NCBI GenBank assembly: GCA_027704905.1
Contig: CM051004.1
Span: 9,626,010-9,690,009 of the forward strand
Source of the DNA: Muraenolepis orangiensis
Lineage: Eukaryota; Chordata; Actinopteri; Gadiformes; Muraenolepididae
DNA length: 64,000 bases
Direction: 5' to 3'
This document shows positions 1 through 10,284 of this stretch, piece by piece (within the stretch, counting starts at the first letter, position 1; the number at the start of each line of letters is the position of its first letter). Position numbers and translations under genes: made by a program. Below the pieces are notes generated by a model that was not told the DNA's origin, did not search any database, and saw only the letters and a list, made by a program, of their open reading frames with translations.

Positions 1-610
1 GCCATCTGCAATAAGGGAAGCAGACTCTGTTGAAATATTTAAATCTAAACTTAAAACCTACCTTTTTACATTGTCGTTTGGTGCCTAGGAGTGCCCCTCA
101 GCTCTCATTACAGCTAAATCGACCCGTTAGTCAGCACTAACATACCCCTGCTGCCGATGGTACGAGACTAGAGGTTCTCTACATGTTCCATGTCCACCCT
201 ACCCCGTCTAACCATACCGCAGTCTGCTTCTGTTTTCCAGTGTGCTGCTGTGATCCCCACCTGAAGGATACCGGCCAGCACCACACAAATCATCTTCTCA
301 TTTTATTATTTGTATATTGTGTATATTATATGTATATTATTATTATTATTATTTTTGATTTTTTTTGTACTTTGTACATTACTATAAGTCACTTATGGCA
401 CCCATTGCACTCCTGAACCATCCCTGGAAGGAGGGATCCCCTTCTACTCTGCGTTCCTTCTCAAGATTTCTTCCTACGTAATTAAGGGAGTTTTTTCTTG
501 CCCTTAGGGGGGGCTAGGGGTTTGGGGGGTGTTGTAAACATGTGGCATGTGAAGCCCTTTGAGACTATAACTGTGATTAAGGGCTATACAAATCAAATTG
601 ACTTGACTTG
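1..610 (+). mobile_element. 3' end of an L2/CR1-type LINE (5' part outside window)
   Basis: The first 88 bases hold the end of a reverse-transcriptase ORF. The rest reads as a LINE 3' UTR: a block around 421-500 of the 'TCCCTGGAAGGAGGGATCCC' type often seen in fish L2-like elements, then 'GAAGCCCTTTGAGAC' and 'GGGCTATACAAAT', ending in a tandem TTGACTTGACTTG tail at 598-610. The intact LINE at 18-21.7 kb ends in the same ACTTG repeat, so both use a short tandem tail rather than poly(A). Only the 3' part is visible because the window begins inside the element. The family is assigned by recognition of these 3' UTR blocks, without a search. Confidence 0.72.
2..88 (+). pseudogene. C-terminal end of LINE ORF2 (reverse transcriptase)
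   Basis: Reading from base 2 gives an open frame ending at TAG 86-88. Its peptide contains PSAIREADSVEIFKSKLKTY followed by LFTLSFGA. The 'ADS-FKS-LKTYLF' pattern is the usual extreme C-terminus of fish L2/CR1-like ORF2 proteins. No catalytic part is inside the window, so whether the element was intact cannot be judged. It is followed directly by the LINE 3' UTR. Confidence 0.7.
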
Positions 611-946
611 AAGCGTGTGTGTGTGTGTGTATGTGTCTGTCCACCCACAGAGGAGATGGTCAGAGCTGAAATGAAAAGAATGTTGAACGGCTTTATTACA
701 TGCAAAAACATACTTTCAATCAGCTACCATAGCAACTCGATACAACTCAATATGTTCCTATTCATAGCTGCCCTTTTCCTCGTGTTTTATTGCCGTTGAA
801 GTGAAAATCACATTGAAGTTCATCATCTGCTGTCTTCACCCAGGAGCTTCTTCACTTCAAGGAAAAGAGAGGTTCTTCCATCTTCCTGGAGGGGAACGTG
901 GGCCCGACAGGAAGTATCCGCTGTTCTAAACTCCCCCTCCCCTCCA
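611..946. other. Spacer, no gene seen
   Basis: Opens with a short (GT)n run at 615-630 directly after the LINE tail. The remainder is unremarkable AT-rich sequence with no recognisable ORF. Confidence 0.5.
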
Positions 947-973
947 CCCCCCCCCCCCCCCCCCCCCCCCCCC
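947..973. repeat. Poly(C) run, 27 nt
   Basis: An uninterrupted run of 27 C, preceded by C-rich sequence from 931. Homopolymers this long are prone to length error in assemblies. Confidence 0.9.
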
Positions 974-1144
974 AACTGTCAGAATATTTATGCGGGGCAG
1001 AAAAAAACAAAACACAGGGCGCCGAAAGGTTAAATGTACAAACGTACCTCAGGCTCCTCCGTCATGTCGCCAGCGGTGAGTTTGGAGCTAAAAAACATTA
1101 TCTTTCTGCTCATTAACCTTTTGACAGGGCATCCATTTGGTGGC

Positions 1145-1146
<2 letters not shown>

Positions 1147-1206
<60 letters not shown>
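1147..1206. repeat. (CT)30 microsatellite with flanking poly(C)
   Basis: Thirty uninterrupted CT units, followed at once by TTCCCCCCCCCC. The strand is wholly pyrimidine for over 70 nt, a shape able to form triplex DNA. Apparent Ser-Leu and Arg-Glu reading frames across it are artefacts of the repeat. Confidence 0.92.
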
Positions 1207-1209
<3 letters not shown>

Positions 1210-1405
1210 CCCCCCCCCTCCGCCACTCTGCTCCGCCCCCGTTTGTGGAGGTGCTGGAGCTCTGCAGACGGGAGGCTTTTAAAACGTCCGTCTGTGATTA
1301 ATGGGCAGCAACGCCGCGCTTCGGAGGAGAGCGACCTATCCAGGCAATTTGTCCCGGACGTTTGCCTACATATTAATGAGATGGTCCACAAGATTTTTTT
1401 GGTGT

Positions 1406-1420
1406 GGGGGGGGGGGGGGG
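1406..1420. repeat. Poly(G) run, 15 nt
   Basis: Fifteen consecutive G residues in otherwise mixed sequence. Confidence 0.85.
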
Positions 1421-1833
1421 CTAGTTAAAATTAAGGAGAGAACGCTCCCCAAAGTTGGTCATCCGAATGCAAACACACAAACACCTTTTTTGTGTTCTCC
1501 TGGAATTTGAGGACACTTTCACTTTTCACTAATAAGTGAGTGTAAAGGGGAGAAACGTGGACGAGACGCCTCGTCGGACACACACCTGGTTTGGTGTGTC
1601 GGAGTGTTGTCTCGATGTCATTGTGGTTGTCATCGTCGAGCTCCGACGTTGTTACCATACCATGGGTATACAGAGCATGATTGTGTTTAAATTGGCTTAA
1701 ACAACCTGCTTATTATGGTGTCCAGAGGTGACCCGAAAAATCCACCGCAAATCACGTGTGGTATTTAGTTTGAGGACGCGGTATCCACATAATCTGGCCC
1801 CAAGATACAAGATTCTGCCTGCGTCCCTTCGGT

Positions 1834-1835
<2 letters not shown>
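1421..1835. other. Spacer, nothing recognised
   Basis: Unique-looking sequence without a convincing ORF, terminal repeat or RNA structure. Confidence 0.45.

Positions 1836-1917
<82 letters not shown>
1836..1917. repeat. (AC)n microsatellite, about 41 units
   Basis: A pure AC run of about 82 nt. The His-Thr and Cys-Val frames across it are shadows. Confidence 0.93.
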
Positions 1918-1919
<2 letters not shown>

Positions 1920-2844
1920 GTTTCTAGAAACCTCATTTTCTTTTGCGACCGGAGGCCTGGAAATATGGATATTTTTTTTGTTTCCACAATAATAATGAAA
2001 AACTGTTTAGCATAATATGGACTTATAAAGTTGCTTGCACGGCGCCCGACAAGCGGCAACATGGAGTCAGTTTGTCCCTTGGTGGTGGTGGTGGTGGTGG
2101 TGGTCGGGTGAATCGGTGTTGGTCAACATTATATAGTTTGCTGCATTTGGTGGGGCCAGTGTGCAAGCACCTCAACTTGTTATATGAATTGAAATACACA
2201 CAATTAATACAAGTACCAATGAACCAAAATACGTGTCAGCTTTTCTCTAAATATGTGTCAACGTAAGGCTGATTCCAGACATCACTTATCATTAGTTTGA
2301 TCCGGGTAAACTAAATGATCCATCAAGTAATAAAAACAGTGATGGATGAGTTGACATGGAATGACCTATCGGAAAGGATGTCATGATATTGCTGATGTTG
2401 CTTATTGACCTGTTGTCATAATTATTGATTAGAATGTACGAGTCGTACGATGTCGAGTCACGAAACAATCCAATACAAATGGCTTGGTTTTAATCCTTTC
2501 AATACAAGCTGAAAGTCCCAACAAAGATGGCCGGACCGTTTCTACACAGACCTGTAGCGCAGGAACGACTTTGAAGTGGACTTTTGAATTCCAAACGGTT
2601 TGAGAGAGAGCGTGCTTTGGCTCTGGATGGCGGATCAAAGCGCTTGGTTCAGATCCCCTTTCAGCAGCACCCTGTCCTGGAGCTGCTCTGGTATCGAGCG
2701 GCCCCGGAGAACAGAACATCCTACCGGAGTGGCTCTCACCCCAAGCGCCTCCCGTGGTGAGGTGTGAGCGGGTGTGGCACTGAGCCAACGGGTGGACGTG
2801 ACCTGGAGAACAGTGCTCTCAGCCGGGGCTCCCTGTAACCTTTC
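1918..2844. other. Spacer with a short (GGT)8 tract
   Basis: Contains eight GGT units at 2081-2104. The remainder is mixed sequence with no coding or structural signal that I can support. Confidence 0.5.
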
Positions 2845-2851
2845 GTCGTCG

Positions 2852-2931
<80 letters not shown>

Positions 2932-2949
2932 GCGCGTGTGCGCGCGCGC
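2845..2949. repeat. Compound (GTC)n-(GT)n-(GC)n microsatellite
   Basis: Three GTC units lead into about 36 GT units, then GT/GC alternation ending in GCGCGCGC. The alternating purine-pyrimidine run of about 95 nt is of the type that adopts Z-DNA. Confidence 0.9.
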
Positions 2950-3296
2950 TCAGATGTTATACCCTTAGTGGACCATTTTAAAACCAAGTTAACCTGTTAA
3001 CCTGGTAAAATGCCCAAAACGGAACAAGCAGCTGGATTGGTCCCACATTTTTCACACATTGCACACGTTGAAACAAAACACAATAATGTATTCTCATCTG
3101 AGACAAAAGAGAGGGAGTGATCCTTTCCACATTGTCCATCCATTCTATATGCTCTAATGAGAGAAAGAGAGAGAGAGAGAGCCATGAATACAAATAATAA
3201 TAATGTTCCAACCGCCTGTTTCTGCACTAAAAGAATGGTGGCCATAATCATACACAGAATGCAGTGAAAATGTTAGAGCTGTGCAATTATCCACAT

Positions 3297-3340
<44 letters not shown>

Positions 3341-4300
3341 TTGCCTATCGAGTAAATAACGGCAGATCCACACACACAGAAATCCTGCTTATAAATGGAC
3401 ACACAAAGGCACACACACACACACACACACACACACCCACACCCACACAAAGGCACACACGCATTCTCTAAGTGGCAGTCCATTGATTTTACCTCAAAGC
3501 TATTTCGTGAGGATTCTGAAAGTAGCTTTGTGTGTGTGCGCACGCACACACACAATTAGAGCGAGCATGTTTGCATTATTCAGAACCCCGGGTCCGGTGC
3601 CCGGGCCCGACATGCCTTCAGGGCTTTAATTACCATGAGGTCGGAGCATGGCGGACCAAAGCCCACCATCAGACTCGTCTAATCGCCAGACAGACACCAG
3701 AAGCCCCTTTAGATTCAGGGCAGCGATCGATCAGAGGGCTTTTGTTTGGAAGGAGCATGGATGCTGCATTTACCCATCTGAGCGAGAAGAAGACCATGGC
3801 TTTAATGTTTTCTGTGTGTCAACATGGTGCTTGCTGCGTGTTTTGATGTGGAAACACTGCGCTGTGTGACGTGTGTGTGTGTGCACCTTTTTAAATAACG
3901 GATAACTAAACTTGTTTTGTAAACAGATACAGGCGTGTGTAGGAGTTGGTTGTTGTGGTTTACTTTTCTGTATGTTTTACAGATCATTGTACAATCAAGA
4001 GAGATGTTTGCACTGGGCCTTCATACAGTCTCGTAGGGCAACCGTTGACTTGACAGAAAACCACTGATTCATAAATCTAATCTCCACTGGTATTTCAAAG
4101 CTATTATTGTTTTAATCGTGGCACTAGTAATACTGTAGTCATAATTAATGGGTTCATATGTCGCCCGCAGCTCTTTTTAAAAGGCAATAAAAAGGTGCTT
4201 AACGGTAAGTCAAACTGAAAACAATAAGAGATGCGTGATAGTAAGTCAAATCAATAAGGTAAAAACGAGAGACGGCGGGATACAAAAACACAAGCCGGGA
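2950..4300. other. Spacer with two (AC)n tracts
   Basis: (AC)n runs lie at 3299-3336 and 3410-3436, with a short (AG)n at 3169-3180. No gene-like sequence is seen in the remaining 1.2 kb. Confidence 0.55.
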
Positions 4301-4326
4301 TCATCATCATCATCATCATCGTCGTC
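4301..4326. repeat. (ATC)n microsatellite
   Basis: About seven TCA/ATC units, then GTCGTC. Short trinucleotide tract in non-coding sequence. Confidence 0.8.
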
Positions 4327-5617
4327 TGAGAAACAAATAACAAAATGCCGCCAATACCACTTACAGGATGTGGCGCGTGTTCCTAGCAGACGAACGTCCG
4401 CTTCCCGCGGGACCTCTCCCATCACAACGTTAATCATTCATTTCATAACCCCGCCTGCGTCCCAGAAGCCGTTCACCCAACACACTGTTGTGGTGTGCTC
4501 ATGAACATCCTCCGGTTCGGCCTTTACGTTGGTCCGGGGTCGCAACCCTGCGTGTGTCTAACGGACGAGCGCTCACCACTTCCCGACGCTTTGCCTTCGC
4601 TCGCATTTTACGGTTTTCTCTCTTTGGTTGGTTGCGACCTCCGACGCCGACTCCCTCTGTACTCTTCCCCTGGGAATGCGTTGACGAGGAAATAATGAGG
4701 AGGACGATGATGAGAATGATGTTGATGATGATAACAACAACAACAACAACAACAATATTAAAGCCGTCGAGGAAGCTTGGGTCTCACGTAAAAAAAGAAA
4801 AGAAAATGCTCTTCTTTTGAAGTGCGTTAATTTTCATTCTGTCCCTGCATTGTAAACTTAAGGCTGACATACCACCCAGGGGCCGTCTGCAACGACACCC
4901 CGAGGACATGTCATTTGGCACTGGGTAAATTGCCATCTGGAACAATGAGTTTTATTACTGAAGAGCGTGCTTAATTATTTACAAGCCACATCTACCCCCT
5001 AATACAAATTCAATCTGAATAAGGCTTTTTGCGAGAGAGCGAGCACGAGGCTGGGAATGAGGTTTTCCGATAAATATTTAATGCGTTGGCCTATCCTTGT
5101 TTAATAACAGGTTACCTCTCTGTTGAATGGAAAGTAAACGTTCACCGTCTCTTTTTTAGTTACGTTGCTGTTATGGTTTATGACCCCCGCTGTTGTAAAT
5201 GGCTGTGGATGCGATACATTGGTGATGAACGTTGTCAGATATTCCCCAAGACATTCCTGGTTGATTTGTTTACAAAGTGCGGCGTAAATATGCCAGACGT
5301 ACTCAATAGTGGATACACTTTATTGACAGACTGATCAATGGTGACACTCTATCTATTTATCTTCATGTTTGGGTCTCAGTAGTTTTGTCTTAAAAAGTCT
5401 TTAATTGGCTTGTCTGTCCCTCTATTGTTATTTCCACTCATACTCCAATATGAGGCCTTTGTGCACCGTAAAACACACTGTACAATGGCTCCTTAAAGGC
5501 ACTTTCCACCATTTTTTTGAAATTGTAATGGTCTCCAAGTTGCTTAACAAAAGCCTTTAAATGAAATAACTGCTTAGAAATGCGTTCTGTGGATCAAAAT
5601 ACATCAACTTTCATTCT
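4327..5617. other. Spacer with an (AAC)n tract
   Basis: An (ACA)n run lies at 4732-4755, after GAT-rich sequence at 4706-4731. I see no exon, repeat family or RNA gene in the rest. Short ORFs here, such as one at 5086-5334, have no recognisable domain. Confidence 0.5.
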
Positions 5618-7185
5618 TACGTGGCGCTGACGTCCCACGTGTCGAAGTCCTTTGAGAGGCTGGTCCTGTCGCTTCTTCGGCCCCTGGTCAGATCATCGCT
5701 GGACCCTCTTCAGTTTGCCTACCAGCCGAAACTGGGAGTGGATGACGCCATCATCTTCCTGCTTCATCGTGCCTACGCCCACTTGGACAGACCCGGGAGC
5801 ACTGTGAGAATCATGTTTTTTGACTTCTCCAGTGCGTTCAACACCATCCGGCCTGCCCTGCTGGGGAGTAAGCTGACGGCGATGAATGTGGACTCTTCCC
5901 TGGTTTCCTGGATTACAGACTATTTGACGGGTCGTCCACAGTTTGTCAGACTGCAGGACTGTGTGTCTGACACTGTGGTCAGCAGCACTGGTGCTCCACA
6001 GGGAACGGTTCTTTCCCCATTCCTGTTCACCCTGTACACCTCAGACTTCCAGTTCAACTCAGAGTCCTGCCATCTGCAGAAGTTCTCGGACAACTCTGCA
6101 GTTGTTGGTTGTGTCAGCGAGGGAAACAATGAGGAGTACAGGGGCGTCGTGGACTCCTTCGTTGAGTGGTGTGAGCTGAACCACATGCAGCTCAACACAG
6201 ACAAGACGAAGGAGATGGTGGTGGACTTCCGCAGGAGGAAATCTACCCCCACACCCATTTCCATCAAGGGTGTGTCCGCAGAAGTTGTACAGGAATATAA
6301 ATACCTGGGAGTTCACCCGAACAACAAACTGGTCTGGGCCAAGAACTCTGAGGCTGTGTACAAGAAGGGCCAGACCCATTTCTACTTCCTGCAGAGGCTC
6401 CGGTCCTTCAACATTTGTAACACGATGCTGAAGATGTTCTACCAGTCGGTGGTTGCCAGTGCCATCTTCTCCGGTGTTGTGTGCTGGGGAAGCAGGTTGA
6501 GGTCAGCAGACGCCAACAAGATCAGCAGGATCATCAGGAAGGCTGGCGCTGTCCTGGGGGTCCAGCTGGACTCCTTGTTGGTGGTGTCTGAGAGGAGGAT
6601 GCTGCGCAAGCTGCGTAGTATCCTTGACAACAACTCTCACCCTCTCCATCAGGTGCTGACCTCATACAGAAGCACCTTCAGCAACAGACTCATTCCACCC
6701 AGATGTACCACAGAACGCCACAGGAAGTCCTTTCTTCCTGTGGCCATCAGACTCTATAATTCATCTACCTCGGGCGTGAGAGGGACAGTGGAGACTCAGT
6801 GACCTGAGGTCAACTGGCACTGTTATTATTATTTTTTTTGGTGCACTGTAAATCCTTTCACTGTAATTTTGCACTGTAAATTCAATTTCACTTTTCACTT
6901 TTCACATGTCACTTTTCAGTATTCATCTGAGTTATTTATTAGTATTTTATTACTGCCAATTTGCACTATACGTATTGTTGTGTATTGTATATACCTACGT
7001 ATTACTGTAATAATACTGTAAATTGTGCAATTCATCTATCAATACATTTAGATTTAATTTAGAGTTCATTTAGTTATATTTTGTTTATACTAGTTTAGTT
7101 TAGTTTATTGTTATTTAGTTTTTAGTTTTTAGGTATTAGTATATTTTGTGTGCATTTATTCCCCCTGTTTCAACTGTTGCACCTT
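5618..7185 (+). mobile_element. 5'-truncated LINE of the L2/CR1/Rex1 group
   Basis: Coding sequence starts abruptly in the middle of the RT domain, the usual outcome of incomplete reverse transcription. After the stop at 6800-6802 comes an AT-rich 3' UTR containing repeated 'TTTTCACTTTTCAC' and 'AGTTTAGTTT' blocks. The 3' boundary near 7185 is a guess: no clear tail or target-site duplication was found. The endonuclease and N-terminal RT parts are absent, so the copy cannot move by itself. Confidence 0.78.
5621..6802 (+). pseudogene. Reverse transcriptase fragment of a CR1/L2/Rex1-type LINE, catalytic site altered
   Basis: About 393 codons are open. There is no ATG at the left edge; the frame enters as VALTSHVSKSFERL, a typical mid-RT motif. 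RT motifs follow in order: LDPLQFAYQ (about residue 27), FFDFSSAFN with the first catalytic Asp (about 68), GAPQGTVLSP (124), then FSDNSAVVG at about 155 (bases 6083-6094). LINEs of this group normally have F-(A/S)-D-D there, so the second Asp is now Asn and polymerase activity should be lost. Downstream are the thumb-like YKYLGVHPNNK, FYQSVVASAIF and the C-terminal FLPVAIRLYN. The frame has no stop despite this change, so the copy may be fairly young. A sequencing error at one base cannot be excluded. Confidence 0.85.
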
Positions 7186-9006
7186 AATTTAACACGGTGA
7201 ATCAACAGAACACAAGACATGATACTTAAACGTGATACAGACGTGAGGCTTTCCAAGAATCAGTGTGATAATCCAGCGATGAATGACAGACAAGACATGG
7301 TTTAAATACAGCTTGGTAAATGAGGTGTGAATGACAACAGGTGAGTCCAGTATGACCCGGCCGACAGGGAAAACACGGAGTGGCATTCGGAGTCCAGTGA
7401 AATCGCGGATCCAGGAAACCAGCGGAAATCCAGGACTAGGAGCGGGAAGAGCTGGGTTGGACCGTGACAGTTGTCGTCATATTGTTAAAAGCAAGTTCAG
7501 CTTAATTGTCATTTAGTCACTGCCCTGTTTTGAGTTTAATTCTGGAAGAGGCAGACTAAATTAGTAAAATTAAATTACAAAAAAATACAATTGTCAGCCG
7601 CGATGGACTCCAATGGCCAATAGCGGATATATTCGCCCAACCCTCCTTTACACACCACATACAGCAATTTTCCAAAGAAAGAGTCCAAAATGTCTTTGGA
7701 CTCTTTTGTGCACCTTAAGTTATATAGCATATTTAAACACTGTTTTTAACTGCTTTAAAACACAATAAAGAATACATGCAGCTTAAGGCACAGGCCTACA
7801 ATGAAAAAATTATTTTTTCATACACAAACCGTCGCTAAGCGTTTGTGCCTGTGAGCTAAGAGTTTGAAGCGTGGAGGCCCTTATGTTGCTCAAGGGCACC
7901 TGCCACTGAGTGGTTAATGCTAGCTGGGTCAAAGGGGGTCCCACCAGCTCAGCCACAACGCTAAGTATCTATGAGAAAGAAAAAACAGCATCAGGCTGCG
8001 CTAGGGAAACAAACAACTTAATCAATTTCCTTATACATATATTAATGGCCGCAAACTCTGGGAAAAGCCTTTTCCATTAGTTCCATTCATTAGCCACTGG
8101 AGCAGGGCCTAATGTATCTCCTCCCCTGACGCTGTCATAAGCCCCCCCGATTGGTTCGGGGTGGCTGACCAACCGCAGTCCGGGCCGACACCAACATATT
8201 TGGGGGTTGGAACTTTCCTCAGGGTCATTCCTTCTGTCGGAGGGAGGAGCTTACTCCTGCTGATTGACTTCCTGTCGGGCTCATTGCACCAGCAGCAGCT
8301 TAGAGATGCCAGGCATTGGGGTGGTGATTATTACTGCAGCCCAAGCCTGATGACATGTTGACTGGGGGAAAATAAAGTCAGTCAAATACATTCTAGAACC
8401 AGACTGTAGGGATTTATTTCCCGAAAAAAACACTGGCTTCCAACTTTGTAAAATGTACTGAAAGTACTGAAAAATGTTTGTCTTTTTATTTTTTTATTGA
8501 ACATGGGTTAGGGTTGAGTAGGGTTTGGTGTTAGGGTTATTTTACATTTGTAATCTATTCCAGCATTTCAATGAAATCATTTGCAGTGAATATCCACATG
8601 ATTACATAAAGCAAAAATGCATCTAGCAAAACGCCACAAGCTTGTGAGAACAGTGCCTGTCAAGGCCCCTTTTTGTAAAATCAATCATTTGTAAAGACGA
8701 TGCACTCCATTTGAGTGGCATCGTTATTACTTCTACGTGTTGACTGCTCAGCTTGTCCCGCAATATAAATGTTAGCTTCTCCTATAGCTACCTGTACGTC
8801 TGGAGCCTCCCTCTCTCTCTCTTTGTCGGAGGTGGAGGGGGAGGGGGGGGGTTACCTCTCGGTGTTAAAGTGTCACATCCAATCCTCAAGCGCACTGTGG
8901 CACAGCGGTGTGAACCTTAATTAGAAGGAGCGTAATGAAACAGTGTGGAGCGAGATGCCATGCTGGGCTGGAGGGTTGCTGATGAGAGGCCTTCTATAGG
9001 GACACG
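7186..9006. other. Spacer, probably containing unclassified old repeats
   Basis: 7190-7475 is fairly GC-rich and ends 'GGACCGTGACAGT'; it resembles retroelement edge sequence, but I cannot name a family. Degenerate TTAGGG-like motifs lie at 8507-8543. A G-run occurs at 8831-8850. No coding region recognised. Confidence 0.4.
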
Positions 9007-9310
9007 GAGGGGAGGAGGGAAGGAGCGAGGAAGGAAGGAAGGAAGGAGGGATATAGAGAAAGGAGAGAGACCATAGCATGCTAGGAAGGAGGGAGGGGAC
9101 ACAGTGCCATGCAGTGCTATAAAGAAGGAAAATGCGGAGGGAGGTAGGAAAGACTGTACCATGCCAGGAAGGAAGGAAGGAAGGATGGAAGGAGGGGACA
9201 GACGGGACCATGTTAGGGAGGAGGGAAGGAGATGAGGGAGTTAGGGGAGGACAACAGCGCAAGGGAAGGGTGAAGGGTGGGAAGGAAGGGAGTGGGGAGG
9301 GGAGGGAAGG
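9007..9310. repeat. Polypurine (GGAA/GGAG)-rich block
   Basis: About 300 nt made mostly of GGAA, GGAGG and GAAGG units on the plus strand, broken by short mixed patches such as 'CCATGC' that recur at about 80-130-nt spacing. This recurrence hints at a decayed longer tandem unit. Apparent Pro/Ser-rich minus-strand ORFs are by-products. Confidence 0.75.
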
Positions 9311-9755
9311 AGATTTGATCAATGAAACGTGCTGGCAGTTTATCATGCGTTTGTTTCACTTATATTCTCATAAAGATCTTCCAACAACCTGGGCATGTGT
9401 GGGTGTCTGTACATTCTATGTAATTCAATTGCAACCCTGTGTACTGTAGATGATTGATACTTTTGGAATACAGAAAACATAAAGAAATCTATATGTGGCG
9501 ATTTAATGTTGATATCTCTGTGTCCGTCACAGATAAATCAATGTACGGGGAAACACTGACGTGTTGTCCAGAGCTGTTGCTATAGGTTGGTAGCTGTTTT
9601 GTGTCTGTTAAAGTGGTCTTTTGCTTCGAACGTTATTCTATATAGTTTTAGTTGACCAGACACACTTTTATTTTATAAATGTCCATATAATTGTGTTGTT
9701 ATCAGAGCTTTTGATTTGAAGTTTTAAAGACCAAGTGAGGATGTGGAGTGTGTGT
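9311..9755. other. Spacer, nothing recognised
   Basis: AT-rich mixed sequence with no supported feature. Confidence 0.4.
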
Positions 9756-9860
9756 GTTCGGGGGCTGGTTTAAGCAGCCTCACCTGGCCTGAAAACCTGG
9801 AGTTGGACTGATTACTCTATGGCGGGTGAGGCCCCATACTTGTGGGTCATTTTAAATTAA
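9756..9860. repeat. Dispersed repeat, copy A (matches 51258-51350)
   Basis: Shares in the same order 'GGCTGGT', 'AAGCAGCCTCA', 'CTGGCC', 'GTGAGGC' and 'TGTGGGTC' with the stretch at 51.3 kb. Inside the copy, GCCTCACCTGGCC faces a later GGCGGGTGAGGC, so it can fold imperfectly. It may be a piece of an LTR or a small transposon. The family is unknown to me. Confidence 0.5.
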
Positions 9861-10209
9861 GACCCACAGGTTAAAACAGCCACCACCACACACACTCGAG
9901 TAAGAGCGCTAGCATGTACCATCTGCTCTGTCCACATTGATTCAAACGCGTGCAATAACCCGGATTCCTTATAACCTTGTGTCCTTGTCTTTCGGGAGGA
10001 GCCCGCAAGTAGCCATTTAAATGGCTGGTGGCAGGGTCGTCTGCTACAGAGGATTACTCTTTTTATTATTATTATTTTTTAATTGGTGAGTTAACCTTCC
10101 TATGAAAAAAAAAGTTTCAATGTGAACTTAAAGCGTTTGCATTCAAAGCTTTGAGTCAGTCATGTGTTTTCATGTGTTTTGAAATGTAATGCTTTCTGTA
10201 TTTTCTTTA

Positions 10210-10284
10210 TGCGTTGCTAATGTCCCCACTCATTAGCAACGCACTCATTACCCACTTTATGCGTTGCTATGCGTTGCTAACCCG
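10210..10284. repeat. Perfect 13-bp hairpin followed by direct repeats of TGCGTTGCTA
   Basis: TGCGTTGCTAATG at 10210-10222 is mirrored by CATTAGCAACGCA at 10231-10243 across an 8-nt loop. The same TGCGTTGCTA word then recurs twice head to tail at about 10260-10280. Three direct copies and one inverted copy occur within 75 nt. No function assigned. Confidence 0.7.

Noticed and set aside
5086..5334. 82-codon ORF as a small gene
   Set aside because: It has no recognisable domain, conserved motif or flanking signal, and many ORFs of this size occur by chance.
8161..8361. 66-codon ORF as a gene
   Set aside because: It is short, with no family features, in sequence that may be an old repeat.
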